From CAVZLD01 sp964522605 (GTDB taxonomy: Bacteria; Planctomycetota; Planctomycetia; Pirellulales; Pirellulaceae): 5,505 nucleotides of DNA. The notes under the pieces were generated by a model. That model was not told the origin of the DNA. It saw only the letters and a list, made by a program, of their open reading frames with translations, and did not search any database. The position numbers and the translations under genes are program-made. Shown piece after piece: positions 1 to 5,505 of this stretch. Within the stretch, counting starts at the first letter, position 1, and each line of letters begins with the position of its first letter. The stretch covers positions 1 to 5,505 of the forward strand of contig CAZFWV010000428.1 of the NCBI GenBank assembly GCA_964522605.1, written 5' to 3'.

Positions 1-36
1 TCAGGCGAGGACGATTTGCCTCTTATCCTCGCCTGA
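1..36. terminator. Perfect inverted repeat, candidate terminator of a gene outside the window
   Basis: Arms TCAGGCGAGGA (1-11) and TCCTCGCCTGA (26-36) pair perfectly over 11 bp around a 14-nt loop. The left arm may extend past the window edge. In frame 1 the right arm ends in a TGA (34-36) that could close a rightward gene from the left. No T-run follows on the + side, so it is not a textbook intrinsic terminator. It could also be a bidirectional terminator or another stable RNA structure. The repeat is seen directly; the role is inferred. Confidence 0.35.
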
Positions 37-157
37 CGGCTGCGGGTTAAACGAACCGCCACGAATCCTGTTCGTAGACACCGGCAAGACCGACACCTAT
101 AAACTGCACGACCTCCAAGGGAAGACGTTGTCTTTATGTCCTCCCAGAGGAGAAAGC
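37..157. other. Short region downstream of the leftward gene, no assignable gene
   Basis: This 121-bp stretch lies between the inverted repeat at the left edge and the stop codon of the leftward secreted-protein gene. A + strand frame is open from the window edge through to 334, but it has no convincing start or ribosome site and runs antisense through the secreted-protein gene, so I do not call it. A small hairpin (TCCTC/GAGGA, 139-151, 3-nt loop) lies just beyond the gene's stop. Nothing else is recognisable. Confidence 0.4.
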
Positions 158-2128
158 TCACCGCGTGTTGGTACGCGCGGTTTCTTCCGCGGCGATTGCC
201 GGTCGGTGGGTCCCCTCCAGGTAGGCCGCCTGCTTGTCGAGCAGGATCCCGGTGGCGAACCAACCGTCCTTTTCACTTCGAAGATACAACCCGGCGGGAC
301 CGAGATAGCGCCGAACCGCTTCGAAATCCGGTAGTTGACTGCCGTCGAGTTGCTGTTGCCGCAGGACCTCCTCGTCCTCCGGACCGAGCACTCGGTTGAG
401 CAGTTTCCCCAACAAAGACTCCGACTCGGGCATCCGACCCTGCCGAATCAACTCGTAGGTCGGCCGATAGTCTTCGTCGGTCCGCGAAAACGACCGCACG
501 GCATCCGCGCCGCTGCCGGCACGTTGAAGTTGTCGCACAACCAACTGATAGTCCTCACAGCGACTCAGCTGATCGCTCTCGGGACGCTCCTGCAACAACC
601 GTTGGAGCATATCGACATGCGTGGCGATCATCAAATGGCCCTGAGCGACCGTGACCGCTGAATTGCGCAAAAGTCGTTCCTCTTCTTCTTCGACCGTTGC
701 GGGGACGTTTCCAATCGGATCGATTCCGTCCAGTCCCAGATCCAGATCGGGGGCTTGGGGATCTTCCTGATCGATGATCTCCCAGACCGTGTGGCCGTTG
801 ATCTCCAACTGCCTCGCCTCGGGATCCGACACGAGTGCCTGATGGACCGTCTGTCGGACCGCTTCGGCATCGGTGACTTCCACCGCAACCAGCATCCGTT
901 CGCTCTTCGGTGTTACCGGATATACGTGATCGGAGAGCACGGTGACTCGCTGGCCAAGATACCGGACGAATTTCTGCCGCACATCGATCTGAGGCCCATT
1001 CGGATCGTCTTTAATGCTCGTCAACAGATCTTCAAAGAAACCCTCATCGCCGGCGACGGCATCCACCAACGTCTTGGCATCTTCGAAGGCCTGCTGAATC
1101 CCACAATTGAATTGCGTGAAGGTGGCCAGATCACGGGGCACCCAGTCGGGGATGGTCCATTCTTCCGTGTTGGGAAAACTCAGAATCCGTGCCGACCGCT
1201 CATACCGTCGCGCCGCTCCCGGGAGTGGCGGTGCGTAGATTTGCGTGCGATGGAGAATCTCGTATCCATCGGTTGTGAAATGAACATAACCACCAAGCCC
1301 TTGGATTGCGTCGAAACCCTCAGCCTGGAGGATCGCCAACATGTCCTTCCGCCGCTTCTTTGGGCCTCCGCTTGCCGTTCGCAAGACTTGTGCATACCCA
1401 AACGGATCCACATACCACCGAAGCTGAGGGGAGGATGAGGCCGATTCGGCTGCCACGCGGTCCATCACCTGCCGGTATGCTGGCAACGATTGCAGCACTT
1501 CGGCGTCTTGACGTTTGCCGGACAGACGCTCAAGGATTTCCAGACAGGTCGGCTCGTGGTTGCCAATGACCAGTAAGTCGTCGACCAGGAAGCGAATCAC
1601 GGTTTCCGATTCCAACTCACCCCGACGACGCGGGATCTGCTGGGTAATCACCTCGTGTTCTCCCACCCGCTTCACCGTCCGCTGCGCGCCTCGGCGCTGC
1701 AGTTCTTCGGCAACCTTGGCCAGCACCTGCTCCGCTTCGGCCTGACGGTCGGTCACTTCCAGGAGCAACACCGAAGCGTGTGCCTTTGGATCATTACCGG
1801 GCTGAATCGCCGCCACACATAGTTCACCACTGCAGGCCGCAAACAACTCGTCCCAACTGAGCGCGACGCTGAAACTGCCGTTGAGCAACCGGTCGCGCAA
1901 CTGCCGATGTAAGTCGCTCGCGAACGGTTCCATGATCGGATCGGCGCTCAGTTTGCCCAGCTGCGTCTCGCTCCATCGTCGACCGAATTCCTGCACGTCA
2001 GGGATCGACAAGAATGCTTTCGTCGTTGACGGCAACAGTTGGTCCGCCTCCGGTGCAGGTCGGGCCGGAGCGGTCAGGACCAGAGTCCAGAGGAGGGCAA
2101 AGCACGTGACAGATACGGAACGATTCAC
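158..2128 (-). CDS. Secreted DUF3352-like protein of unknown function, planctomycete type, with two tandem modules
   Basis: A 656-residue protein exported to the periplasm or cell surface; its molecular function is unknown. The N-terminus has a Sec signal peptide: Arg3, a hydrophobic core at about residues 8-20, and likely cleavage after Ala22 (APA) or Ala25. No lipobox or later membrane helix is evident. The mature protein opens with LLPSTTKAFLSIPD, the kind of 'LLP..T.A.v.vpD' opening I associate with DUF3352-like proteins. Two related modules follow, about residues 31-299 and 328-631. Each has an 'EVTD' strand, a '(D/G)(H/L)L(V/M)I' strand followed by a helix, and an 'F(D/E)AV/I' segment leading to a closing 'DG(Y/W)' strand. 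Residues 479-484 form an acidic Glu run, and the last 25 residues look like a non-conserved tail. The GTG start is chosen because AAGGAG lies 7 nt upstream and the signal peptide begins at once. The gene is divergent from the HD gene. The family assignment is from recollection of sequence style, without a search. Confidence 0.82.
   Translation of the reverse strand: MNRSVSVTCFALLWTLVLTAPARPAPEADQLLPSTTKAFLSIPDVQEFGRRWSETQLGKLSADPIMEPFASDLHRQLRDRLLNGSFSVALSWDELFAACSGELCVAAIQPGNDPKAHASVLLLEVTDRQAEAEQVLAKVAEELQRRGAQRTVKRVGEHEVITQQIPRRRGELESETVIRFLVDDLLVIGNHEPTCLEILERLSGKRQDAEVLQSLPAYRQVMDRVAAESASSSPQLRWYVDPFGYAQVLRTASGGPKKRRKDMLAILQAEGFDAIQGLGGYVHFTTDGYEILHRTQIYAPPLPGAARRYERSARILSFPNTEEWTIPDWVPRDLATFTQFNCGIQQAFEDAKTLVDAVAGDEGFFEDLLTSIKDDPNGPQIDVRQKFVRYLGQRVTVLSDHVYPVTPKSERMLVAVEVTDAEAVRQTVHQALVSDPEARQLEINGHTVWEIIDQEDPQAPDLDLGLDGIDPIGNVPATVEEEEERLLRNSAVTVAQGHLMIATHVDMLQRLLQERPESDQLSRCEDYQLVVRQLQRAGSGADAVRSFSRTDEDYRPTYELIRQGRMPESESLLGKLLNRVLGPEDEEVLRQQQLDGSQLPDFEAVRRYLGPAGLYLRSEKDGWFATGILLDKQAAYLEGTHRPAIAAEETARTNTR
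160..181 (-). terminator. Hairpin over the stop codon of the secreted-protein gene, weak terminator candidate
   Basis: ACCGCGTGT (160-168) and ACGCGCGGT (173-181) form a 9-bp stem with one G-T pair and a 4-nt loop. The stem covers the last codons and the T of the TGA stop. In the leftward transcript it is followed by a pyrimidine-rich but not pure-U stretch (GAGCTTTCTCCT). It may help end transcription of the secreted-protein gene; termination is inferred. Confidence 0.3.
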
Positions 2129-2135
2129 GTCAAGA

Positions 2136-2141
2136 CTCCTT
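2136..2141 (-). promoter_or_regulatory. Strong ribosome binding site fixing a GTG start
   Basis: Read on the minus strand this is AAGGAG, seven bases before the GTG at 2128-2126. It is the only near-perfect Shine-Dalgarno sequence in the window, and it decides the start of the secreted-protein gene, whose first codons then encode a signal peptide. Confidence 0.8.
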
Positions 2142-2209
2142 CCGCCGCGCCGCTACGAGAGGCTCAGACGCGGCAAGGTTTTCCGAGTAGTGATGCCGAG
2201 ACTTGTCTC

Positions 2210-2234
2210 TGTTATCGGCGTCCCGCCGACAACA
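2210..2234 (-). promoter_or_regulatory. Hairpin in the presumed 5' leader of the secreted-protein gene
   Basis: Read on the minus strand, TGTTGTCGGCG and CGCCGATAACA pair over 11 bp around the loop GGA. The single non-Watson-Crick position is a G-U wobble in a leftward RNA but an A-C mismatch in a rightward RNA, which favours function in the leftward transcript. It lies 81-106 nt before the GTG start, downstream of the candidate leftward promoter. A hairpin with the same 11-nt left arm lies upstream of purB. Its role is unknown: it may stabilise mRNA, bind a protein, or end transcription between the divergent genes. Confidence 0.45.
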
Positions 2235-2265
2235 CCGGAACCCATCGCCCCAGATTCCTTTAACG

Positions 2266-2293
2266 GTTACAGGGCATAAACTAACCAGCTCAA
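2266..2293 (-). promoter_or_regulatory. Possible leftward sigma-70-type promoter
   Basis: On the minus strand TTGAGC (2293-2288) and TGTAAC (2271-2266) are separated by 16 bp. Each hexamer matches the bacterial consensus at four of six positions. Transcription would start near 2259, giving a leader of about 130 nt that includes the hairpin at 2210-2234. The match is modest, and planctomycete promoters are poorly described, so this is only a candidate. I found no comparable promoter for the rightward HD gene in the same intergenic region. Confidence 0.25.
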
Positions 2294-2410
2294 AACAGGT
2301 ATCTGCAAAGGGTAGCGAGATTGCATTCTGGAGTCTAGGAAGACTGGGTAAAAAATGTGCGAAATATCGACAGCTGGACGGAACCTTCAAGGACGGACCA
2401 TAATCACCCC

Positions 2411-3823
2411 ATGCGCGAACCGCAGCACGAGAATCTGAGTCACGATCCAATTCACGGATATATTCCCTTTACTGCCCGGGCACCTGGGTCCCAGGTCTCG
2501 GAGCGCGAAGTTATCGATCATCCCTGGGTTCAACGTTTACGCCAGATTCACCAGCTTCAAACTGCCTGGTGGGTGTTTCCGACCGCCGAGCATACCCGCT
2601 TCCAACACGTCTTGGGTGTGATGCACCTCGCGAGTCGTGCGGTCGGAGCACTCTATGACAGCCTCTCGACGACCTGCCAGGCCGAGGGCGAAACCGTCCC
2701 GAGTCGGGGGTATGTGGAATGTCTGCTGCGGATGGCGGGACTGTTACATGACGTGGGGCACGGGCCCTTTGGCCACTTTTTTGACGAGTATTTTCTGACC
2801 GATTTCCAGCTCAATCATGAAATCCTTGGGGCACAGATCATTCGAAAGGAATTGGGACCACTGCTGCAGGGGGTTCGCCAAAACCCTTTCAGTCGGATGG
2901 CGGATGACGAGCAATTGGACCCGGAGCAGGTTGCCTGGCTGATCCAGCGGCCCTCACCTTCGGAGACGCGAGAGCCCGAGCGGCCGCTGTGGCTCGTTTT
3001 CCTCCGCAGTCTCTTAAGTGGCATCTACACCATCGATAACTTGGACTTCGTGCTCCGAGATGCCTACATGTCGGGGTACAGTCCCCGCGCATTCGACTTG
3101 GACCGAATCCTTCATTACAGCTTTTTTACTTCGGCCGGTTTGACAATCCATGATCGGGGAATCGATGCGCTGATCCGTTTCATGGCGGCGCGGGCCGAGT
3201 TATTCCGCGCAATCTACTTTCACCGAACCGTCCGTGCGATCGACCTGACGCTGATCGATCTGTTCGCCGCCAGTCGTGACTGGATCTTGCCGGGGAATCC
3301 ACTCGAGTGTTTGTCGCAGTATCGTCGGCTCACCGAATTCACGCTGCTGGCCGATGTGGAACGATGGGCGGAGCAGAGTGAAGGTTCCCAGCGTGAGGTG
3401 GGGCAACGCTGGCAAAGCCTGTTGCGGCGCGAGATTCCGTGGAAGATGGTGTGTCAGCGGAATCTGCTCTTTGGCGAAGAAGACGCGGAACGCAGCAGCA
3501 TCTTCAGTCATGCCGAATGGGTGGAGCAGAGCATCTACCGTGCGTTGGGCCTCGATGCACATGAGGTTCCGTTGCGTGTCGACATTGCCCGGCACATCTA
3601 TCGGCCGCACACGGCCGGCCCGGCCCGGCACCAGAATTTTCTGTACGATTCGGCCCGCGAGCGTGTGCGGCCGCTGGTCGATAATCAACTGTTTCGGCAT
3701 TTGCCCGTCAGTCATCGCATTTGTCGCGTCTATGCCCTGGTGCCCGAGATGGGCTCCTCGATTGCACAGGCCGTCGACCAGCTTCTGGGGGACCACGTCC
3801 TGGACGATCTCACAAACATGTGA
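2411..3823 (+). CDS. HD-domain phosphohydrolase, SAMHD1/dGTPase-like (COG1078 type)
   Basis: A 470-residue cytosolic protein whose N-terminal half matches the HD superfamily branch that includes SAMHD1 and bacterial dNTP triphosphohydrolases, which release triphosphate from dNTPs. The opening DPIHGYI (12-18) and QRLRQIHQLQ (41-50) are typical of this branch. Metal and active-site residues are visible: R63 and H66 in HTRFQH, H113-D114 in LLHDVGHGPFGH, H117, H122, H136 in NHE, and D209 in IDNLDFVLRD; D217 corresponds to the sugar-contacting Asp319 of SAMHD1. SAMHD1 Lys312 and Tyr315 are replaced by N210 and F213, so nucleotide preference cannot be assumed. The C-terminal half (about 240-470) is not recognised in detail. 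ATG 2411 is preferred because it sits close before the conserved opening. An in-frame GTG at 2357 would add 18 residues, and neither start has a good ribosome site (AAGGA at 2389-2393 is distant). purB follows 119 bp downstream on the same strand. The substrate is inferred. Confidence 0.88.
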   Translation: MREPQHENLSHDPIHGYIPFTARAPGSQVSEREVIDHPWVQRLRQIHQLQTAWWVFPTAEHTRFQHVLGVMHLASRAVGALYDSLSTTCQAEGETVPSRGYVECLLRMAGLLHDVGHGPFGHFFDEYFLTDFQLNHEILGAQIIRKELGPLLQGVRQNPFSRMADDEQLDPEQVAWLIQRPSPSETREPERPLWLVFLRSLLSGIYTIDNLDFVLRDAYMSGYSPRAFDLDRILHYSFFTSAGLTIHDRGIDALIRFMAARAELFRAIYFHRTVRAIDLTLIDLFAASRDWILPGNPLECLSQYRRLTEFTLLADVERWAEQSEGSQREVGQRWQSLLRREIPWKMVCQRNLLFGEEDAERSSIFSHAEWVEQSIYRALGLDAHEVPLRVDIARHIYRPHTAGPARHQNFLYDSARERVRPLVDNQLFRHLPVSHRICRVYALVPEMGSSIAQAVDQLLGDHVLDDLTNM

Positions 3824-3863
3824 CCAGGTCGGATTCGTCATGGGATGGTACTCATTTCTGCAG

Positions 3864-3869
3864 TAGAAT
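3864..3869 (+). promoter_or_regulatory. Weak -10-like hexamer upstream of purB
   Basis: TAGAAT matches TATAAT at five of six positions and lies in the gap before purB. No acceptable -35 element is visible at the usual distance. If real, transcription would start near 3876, placing the adjacent hairpin at the very 5' end of the purB message. Otherwise purB is probably read through from the HD gene. Confidence 0.2.
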
Positions 3870-3875
3870 CACGCT

Positions 3876-3898
3876 TGTTGTCGGCGACGGTCGCCGAC
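3876..3898 (+). promoter_or_regulatory. Hairpin between the HD gene and purB
   Basis: GTCGGCGA (3880-3887) and TCGCCGAC (3891-3898) form a perfect 8-bp GC-rich stem with the 3-nt loop CGG. No T-run follows, so it is a poor intrinsic terminator. It begins 53 nt after the HD gene stop and ends 44 nt before the purB start. Its left side (TGTTGTCGGCG, 3876-3886) is identical to the left arm of the hairpin in the leader of the secreted-protein gene. It could be a purB leader structure, a processing or stability element between two co-transcribed genes, or a dispersed repeat. Confidence 0.45.
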
Positions 3899-3942
3899 CG
3901 TTCGGCCATCACGCATCGAATGGAACCGGTTGCAGATTTCGC

Positions 3943-5370
3943 ATGTCGTACGATCAATATCAGAATCCACTCGTATCCCGCTATGCTTCCGCGGTGATGG
4001 TCGAGATTTGGAGTGAGCGGCGAAAGTTCCAGACTTGGCGCCGATTGTGGATTGCCTTGGCCGAGGCGGAGCAGGAGCTCGGACTGGAAATCACGAATGA
4101 GCAGATCCAGCAGATGCGGGATCGCGCGGAGGACATCGATTTTGCCGTGGCCGAGGCATACGAGCGGAAGCTGCGGCATGATGTCATGGCGCATGTGCAT
4201 GCGTATGGCGACGCATGTCCGAAGGCCCGTCCCATCATCCACCTGGGGGCGACCAGCTGCTACGTCACGGATAATACCGATCTGTTGTTGTTGCGGGAGT
4301 CCCTGCAGTTGGTTCGAGCACGGCTAGTCATGGCCATTGATGCACTCGCCTATTTCGCTTCACGACATAAGGACCTTGCCTGTTTAGCATTCACGCATTT
4401 ACAGCCCGCGCAACCGACGACGGTCGGAAAACGAACAACGCTTTGGATTCAAGACCTGTTGTTGGATCTCGAAGAGGTCGAACACCGATTGGCCACCTTG
4501 TGCGCGCGCAGCGTTAAGGGGACGACCGGGACGCAGGCGAGTTTTCTGGAATTGTTTCGGGGCGATGCGGCGAAAGTCCGTGGACTCGAGCAAAGAGTGG
4601 CAGAGAAGATCGGGTTCGATCGAACGTACGCCGTCACGGGGCAGACGTACTCCCGAAAAGTCGATGCCCAAATCCTGGATGTTCTGTCCGGGATTGCACA
4701 GAGTGCGCACAAGGCGGCGACAGATCTGCGGATTCTGGCGAGTCGCAAGGAAATTGAAGAACCGTTCGAGAGTCATCAGGTCGGGTCTTCGGCGATGGCG
4801 TACAAACGGAATCCGATGCGATGCGAACGAATCTGTGGGTTGGCGCGGTTTGCGATCAGCCTGCAGTCGAGCGGCGCGAACACGGCTGCCACGCAATGGA
4901 TGGAGCGTACATTGGACGACAGTGCGAACCGAAGACTCGTGCTGCCTCAGGGATTTCTAGCGATCGACGCCGTTCTGAATCTGTTATTCAACGTGGCCTC
5001 AGGCCTGGTGGTTTATCCCGAAGTGATCGCGCGGAATCTTCAGGAGGAGCTGCCGTTCATGGCGACGGAAAATATCTTGATGGCAGCGGTCGCCGCGGGT
5101 GGGGACCGACAGGATGCGCACGAGCGGATCCGGCAACATAGTCAAGCGGCAGCGGCGGTCGTCAAGCAGGAAGGTGGTCGCAATGACCTGCTGGAGCGTC
5201 TGGCGCGGGATCCGCTTTTTGCCGCGGTGGATTTTGCCCAGGAACTGAACGTCGGACGGTTCATCGGTCTGGCGCCGCAACAAGTCGATGCCTTCATTCA
5301 AGGCTCTGTCGATCCGGTTCGACGACGGTACGCCGACCAGCTTGTGGAGGAGGATGTTCCACGCGTTTGA
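3943..5370 (+). CDS. purB: Adenylosuccinate lyase PurB, animal/clostridial type
   Basis: A 475-residue cytosolic enzyme, expected to be a homotetramer, acting twice in purine synthesis: SAICAR to AICAR plus fumarate, and adenylosuccinate to AMP plus fumarate. All three superfamily regions are present: HLGATSCYVTDNTDL (100-114), KGTTGTQASF (192-201) and the signature loop GSSAMAYKRNP (281-291). Catalytic candidates are H79 in RHDVMAH, H152 in THLQPAQ and S282 in the loop, at a constant offset of 7 from human ADSL His86, His159 and Ser289; K288 matches Lys295. Other near-identical blocks are TTVGKRTTLWIQDL (159-172), ERTLDDSANRR (321-331), ELPFMATEN (369-377) and AAAVVKQEGG (403-412). Length fits this subgroup (human 484). 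The signature has Ala286 where most superfamily members have Pro. ATG 3943 is the only sensible start: upstream codons in frame give unrelated sequence, and MSYDQYQNPL is a typical N-terminus. No clear Shine-Dalgarno sequence is visible. The 3' end overlaps the opposing acetyltransferase gene by 77 bp. Confidence 0.97.
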   Translation: MSYDQYQNPLVSRYASAVMVEIWSERRKFQTWRRLWIALAEAEQELGLEITNEQIQQMRDRAEDIDFAVAEAYERKLRHDVMAHVHAYGDACPKARPIIHLGATSCYVTDNTDLLLLRESLQLVRARLVMAIDALAYFASRHKDLACLAFTHLQPAQPTTVGKRTTLWIQDLLLDLEEVEHRLATLCARSVKGTTGTQASFLELFRGDAAKVRGLEQRVAEKIGFDRTYAVTGQTYSRKVDAQILDVLSGIAQSAHKAATDLRILASRKEIEEPFESHQVGSSAMAYKRNPMRCERICGLARFAISLQSSGANTAATQWMERTLDDSANRRLVLPQGFLAIDAVLNLLFNVASGLVVYPEVIARNLQEELPFMATENILMAAVAAGGDRQDAHERIRQHSQAAAAVVKQEGGRNDLLERLARDPLFAAVDFAQELNVGRFIGLAPQQVDAFIQGSVDPVRRRYADQLVEEDVPRV

Positions 5371-5505
5371 TTGCCTGAGGCGCCTGTTGGATCATGTTTT
5401 TCCGCGTCGGCCAGTCGTCGCGCAGGAGTCCACAGATCACGACGTCTTCAAACACGCCCCACTTCTGAACGCGCTGGCGAAGCAGGCCTTCCGGCTGGAA
5501 TCCCC
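5294..5505 (-). CDS. GNAT family N-acetyltransferase, C-terminal part (gene continues beyond the window)
   Basis: The last 69 residues of a leftward gene whose start lies past the right edge. The frame reads GFQPEGLLRQRVQKWGVFED, then VVICGLLRDDWPTR. This matches the closing motif of RimJ/RimL-type GNAT acetyltransferases, 'GF..EG.LR......G...D...y.LLR.eW'. Such enzymes transfer acetyl from acetyl-CoA to protein N-termini, amino acids or small amines. The acetyl-CoA binding loop is not in the window, so the substrate cannot be stated. After DDWPTR a further 35 residues, rich in Pro, Gln and Arg, have no family look, and their last 25 codons lie antisense to the end of purB. The frame was translated by hand from the sequence; it has no internal stop before TGA at 5296-5294. 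Confidence 0.8.
   Translation of the reverse strand, partial: GFQPEGLLRQRVQKWGVFEDVVICGLLRDDWPTRKNMIQQAPQAIKRVEHPPPQAGRRTVVEPDRQSLE

Noticed and set aside
2..334. Open + strand frame from the window edge, including NEPPRILFVDTGKTD, running into the secreted-protein gene
   Set aside because: It has no convincing start codon or ribosome site inside the window. More than half lies antisense to a strongly supported gene, and the sequence matches no family I recognise. It could be the tail of an upstream gene, so it is worth rechecking once the left flank is known.
755..1438. 227-codon + strand frame antisense to the secreted-protein gene
   Set aside because: It is a shadow frame in GC-rich DNA. 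It shows no recognisable domain, and the opposite strand has a signal peptide, a strong ribosome site and repeated modules.
2332..2345. Small inverted repeat AGTCT-AGGA-AGACT upstream of the HD gene
   Set aside because: A 5-bp stem is expected by chance in a region this size, and no adjacent promoter supports an operator.
2376..2397. Repeated GGACGGA (2376 and 2391) before the HD gene start
   Set aside because: Only two short copies, too far from the start to be clear ribosome sites; probably chance.
2130..2450. 106-codon minus-strand frame across the divergent intergenic region
   Set aside because: It overlaps the start of the HD gene and has no ribosome site or recognisable content; the region is better explained as promoters and leaders.
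2411..3823. HD protein as part of an anti-phage defence system
   Set aside because: The neighbours are purB and envelope/acetyltransferase genes, with no nuclease, toxin, mobile or phage genes in view, so a housekeeping role is the simpler reading.
3200..3841. 213-codon minus-strand frame antisense to the HD gene
   Set aside because: Shadow of the HD gene; low-complexity composition, no motif and no upstream signals.
3721..3942. Upstream extension of the purB frame by 74 codons
   Set aside because: The extension overlaps the HD gene end and encodes residues unlike any PurB N-terminus; MSYDQYQNPL at 3943 fits the family.

Overview
The window looks like ordinary chromosomal DNA from a GC-rich, probably planctomycete bacterium. 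This assignment is inference. It rests on a long secreted protein of a type I associate with Planctomycetota, a PurB of the animal/clostridial type rather than the E. coli type, and weak or absent Shine-Dalgarno sequences at two of the three visible gene starts. I see no mobile element, CRISPR array, RNA gene or phage gene.

Layout, left to right. Positions 1-157 are a short non-coding or ambiguous stretch that opens with a perfect 11-bp inverted repeat. A 656-residue exported protein of unknown function, DUF3352-like and built from two tandem copies of one module, is read leftward at 158-2128. It starts at GTG behind a strong ribosome binding site, and a GC-rich hairpin sits on its stop codon. 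A 282-bp divergent intergenic region (2129-2410) holds a possible leftward promoter and an 11-bp-stem hairpin. An HD-domain phosphohydrolase of the SAMHD1/dGTPase-like family, with its metal ligands intact, is read rightward at 2411-3823. After a 119-bp gap containing a second hairpin of closely related sequence comes purB, adenylosuccinate lyase, at 3943-5370. The C-terminal end of a GNAT N-acetyltransferase enters from the right edge on the minus strand and overlaps the 3' end of purB by 77 bp.

The HD protein and PurB are co-directional and both point to purine nucleotide metabolism. PurB makes AICAR and AMP, while an HD triphosphohydrolase would remove (d)NTPs, so a functional link is plausible but unproven. 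The two flanking genes have no evident connection to this pair. I found no convincing new biological system. The most unusual items are a hairpin motif shared upstream of two unrelated genes, the internal duplication of the secreted protein, the antisense overlap of purB with the acetyltransferase gene, and the alanine in the PurB signature loop.
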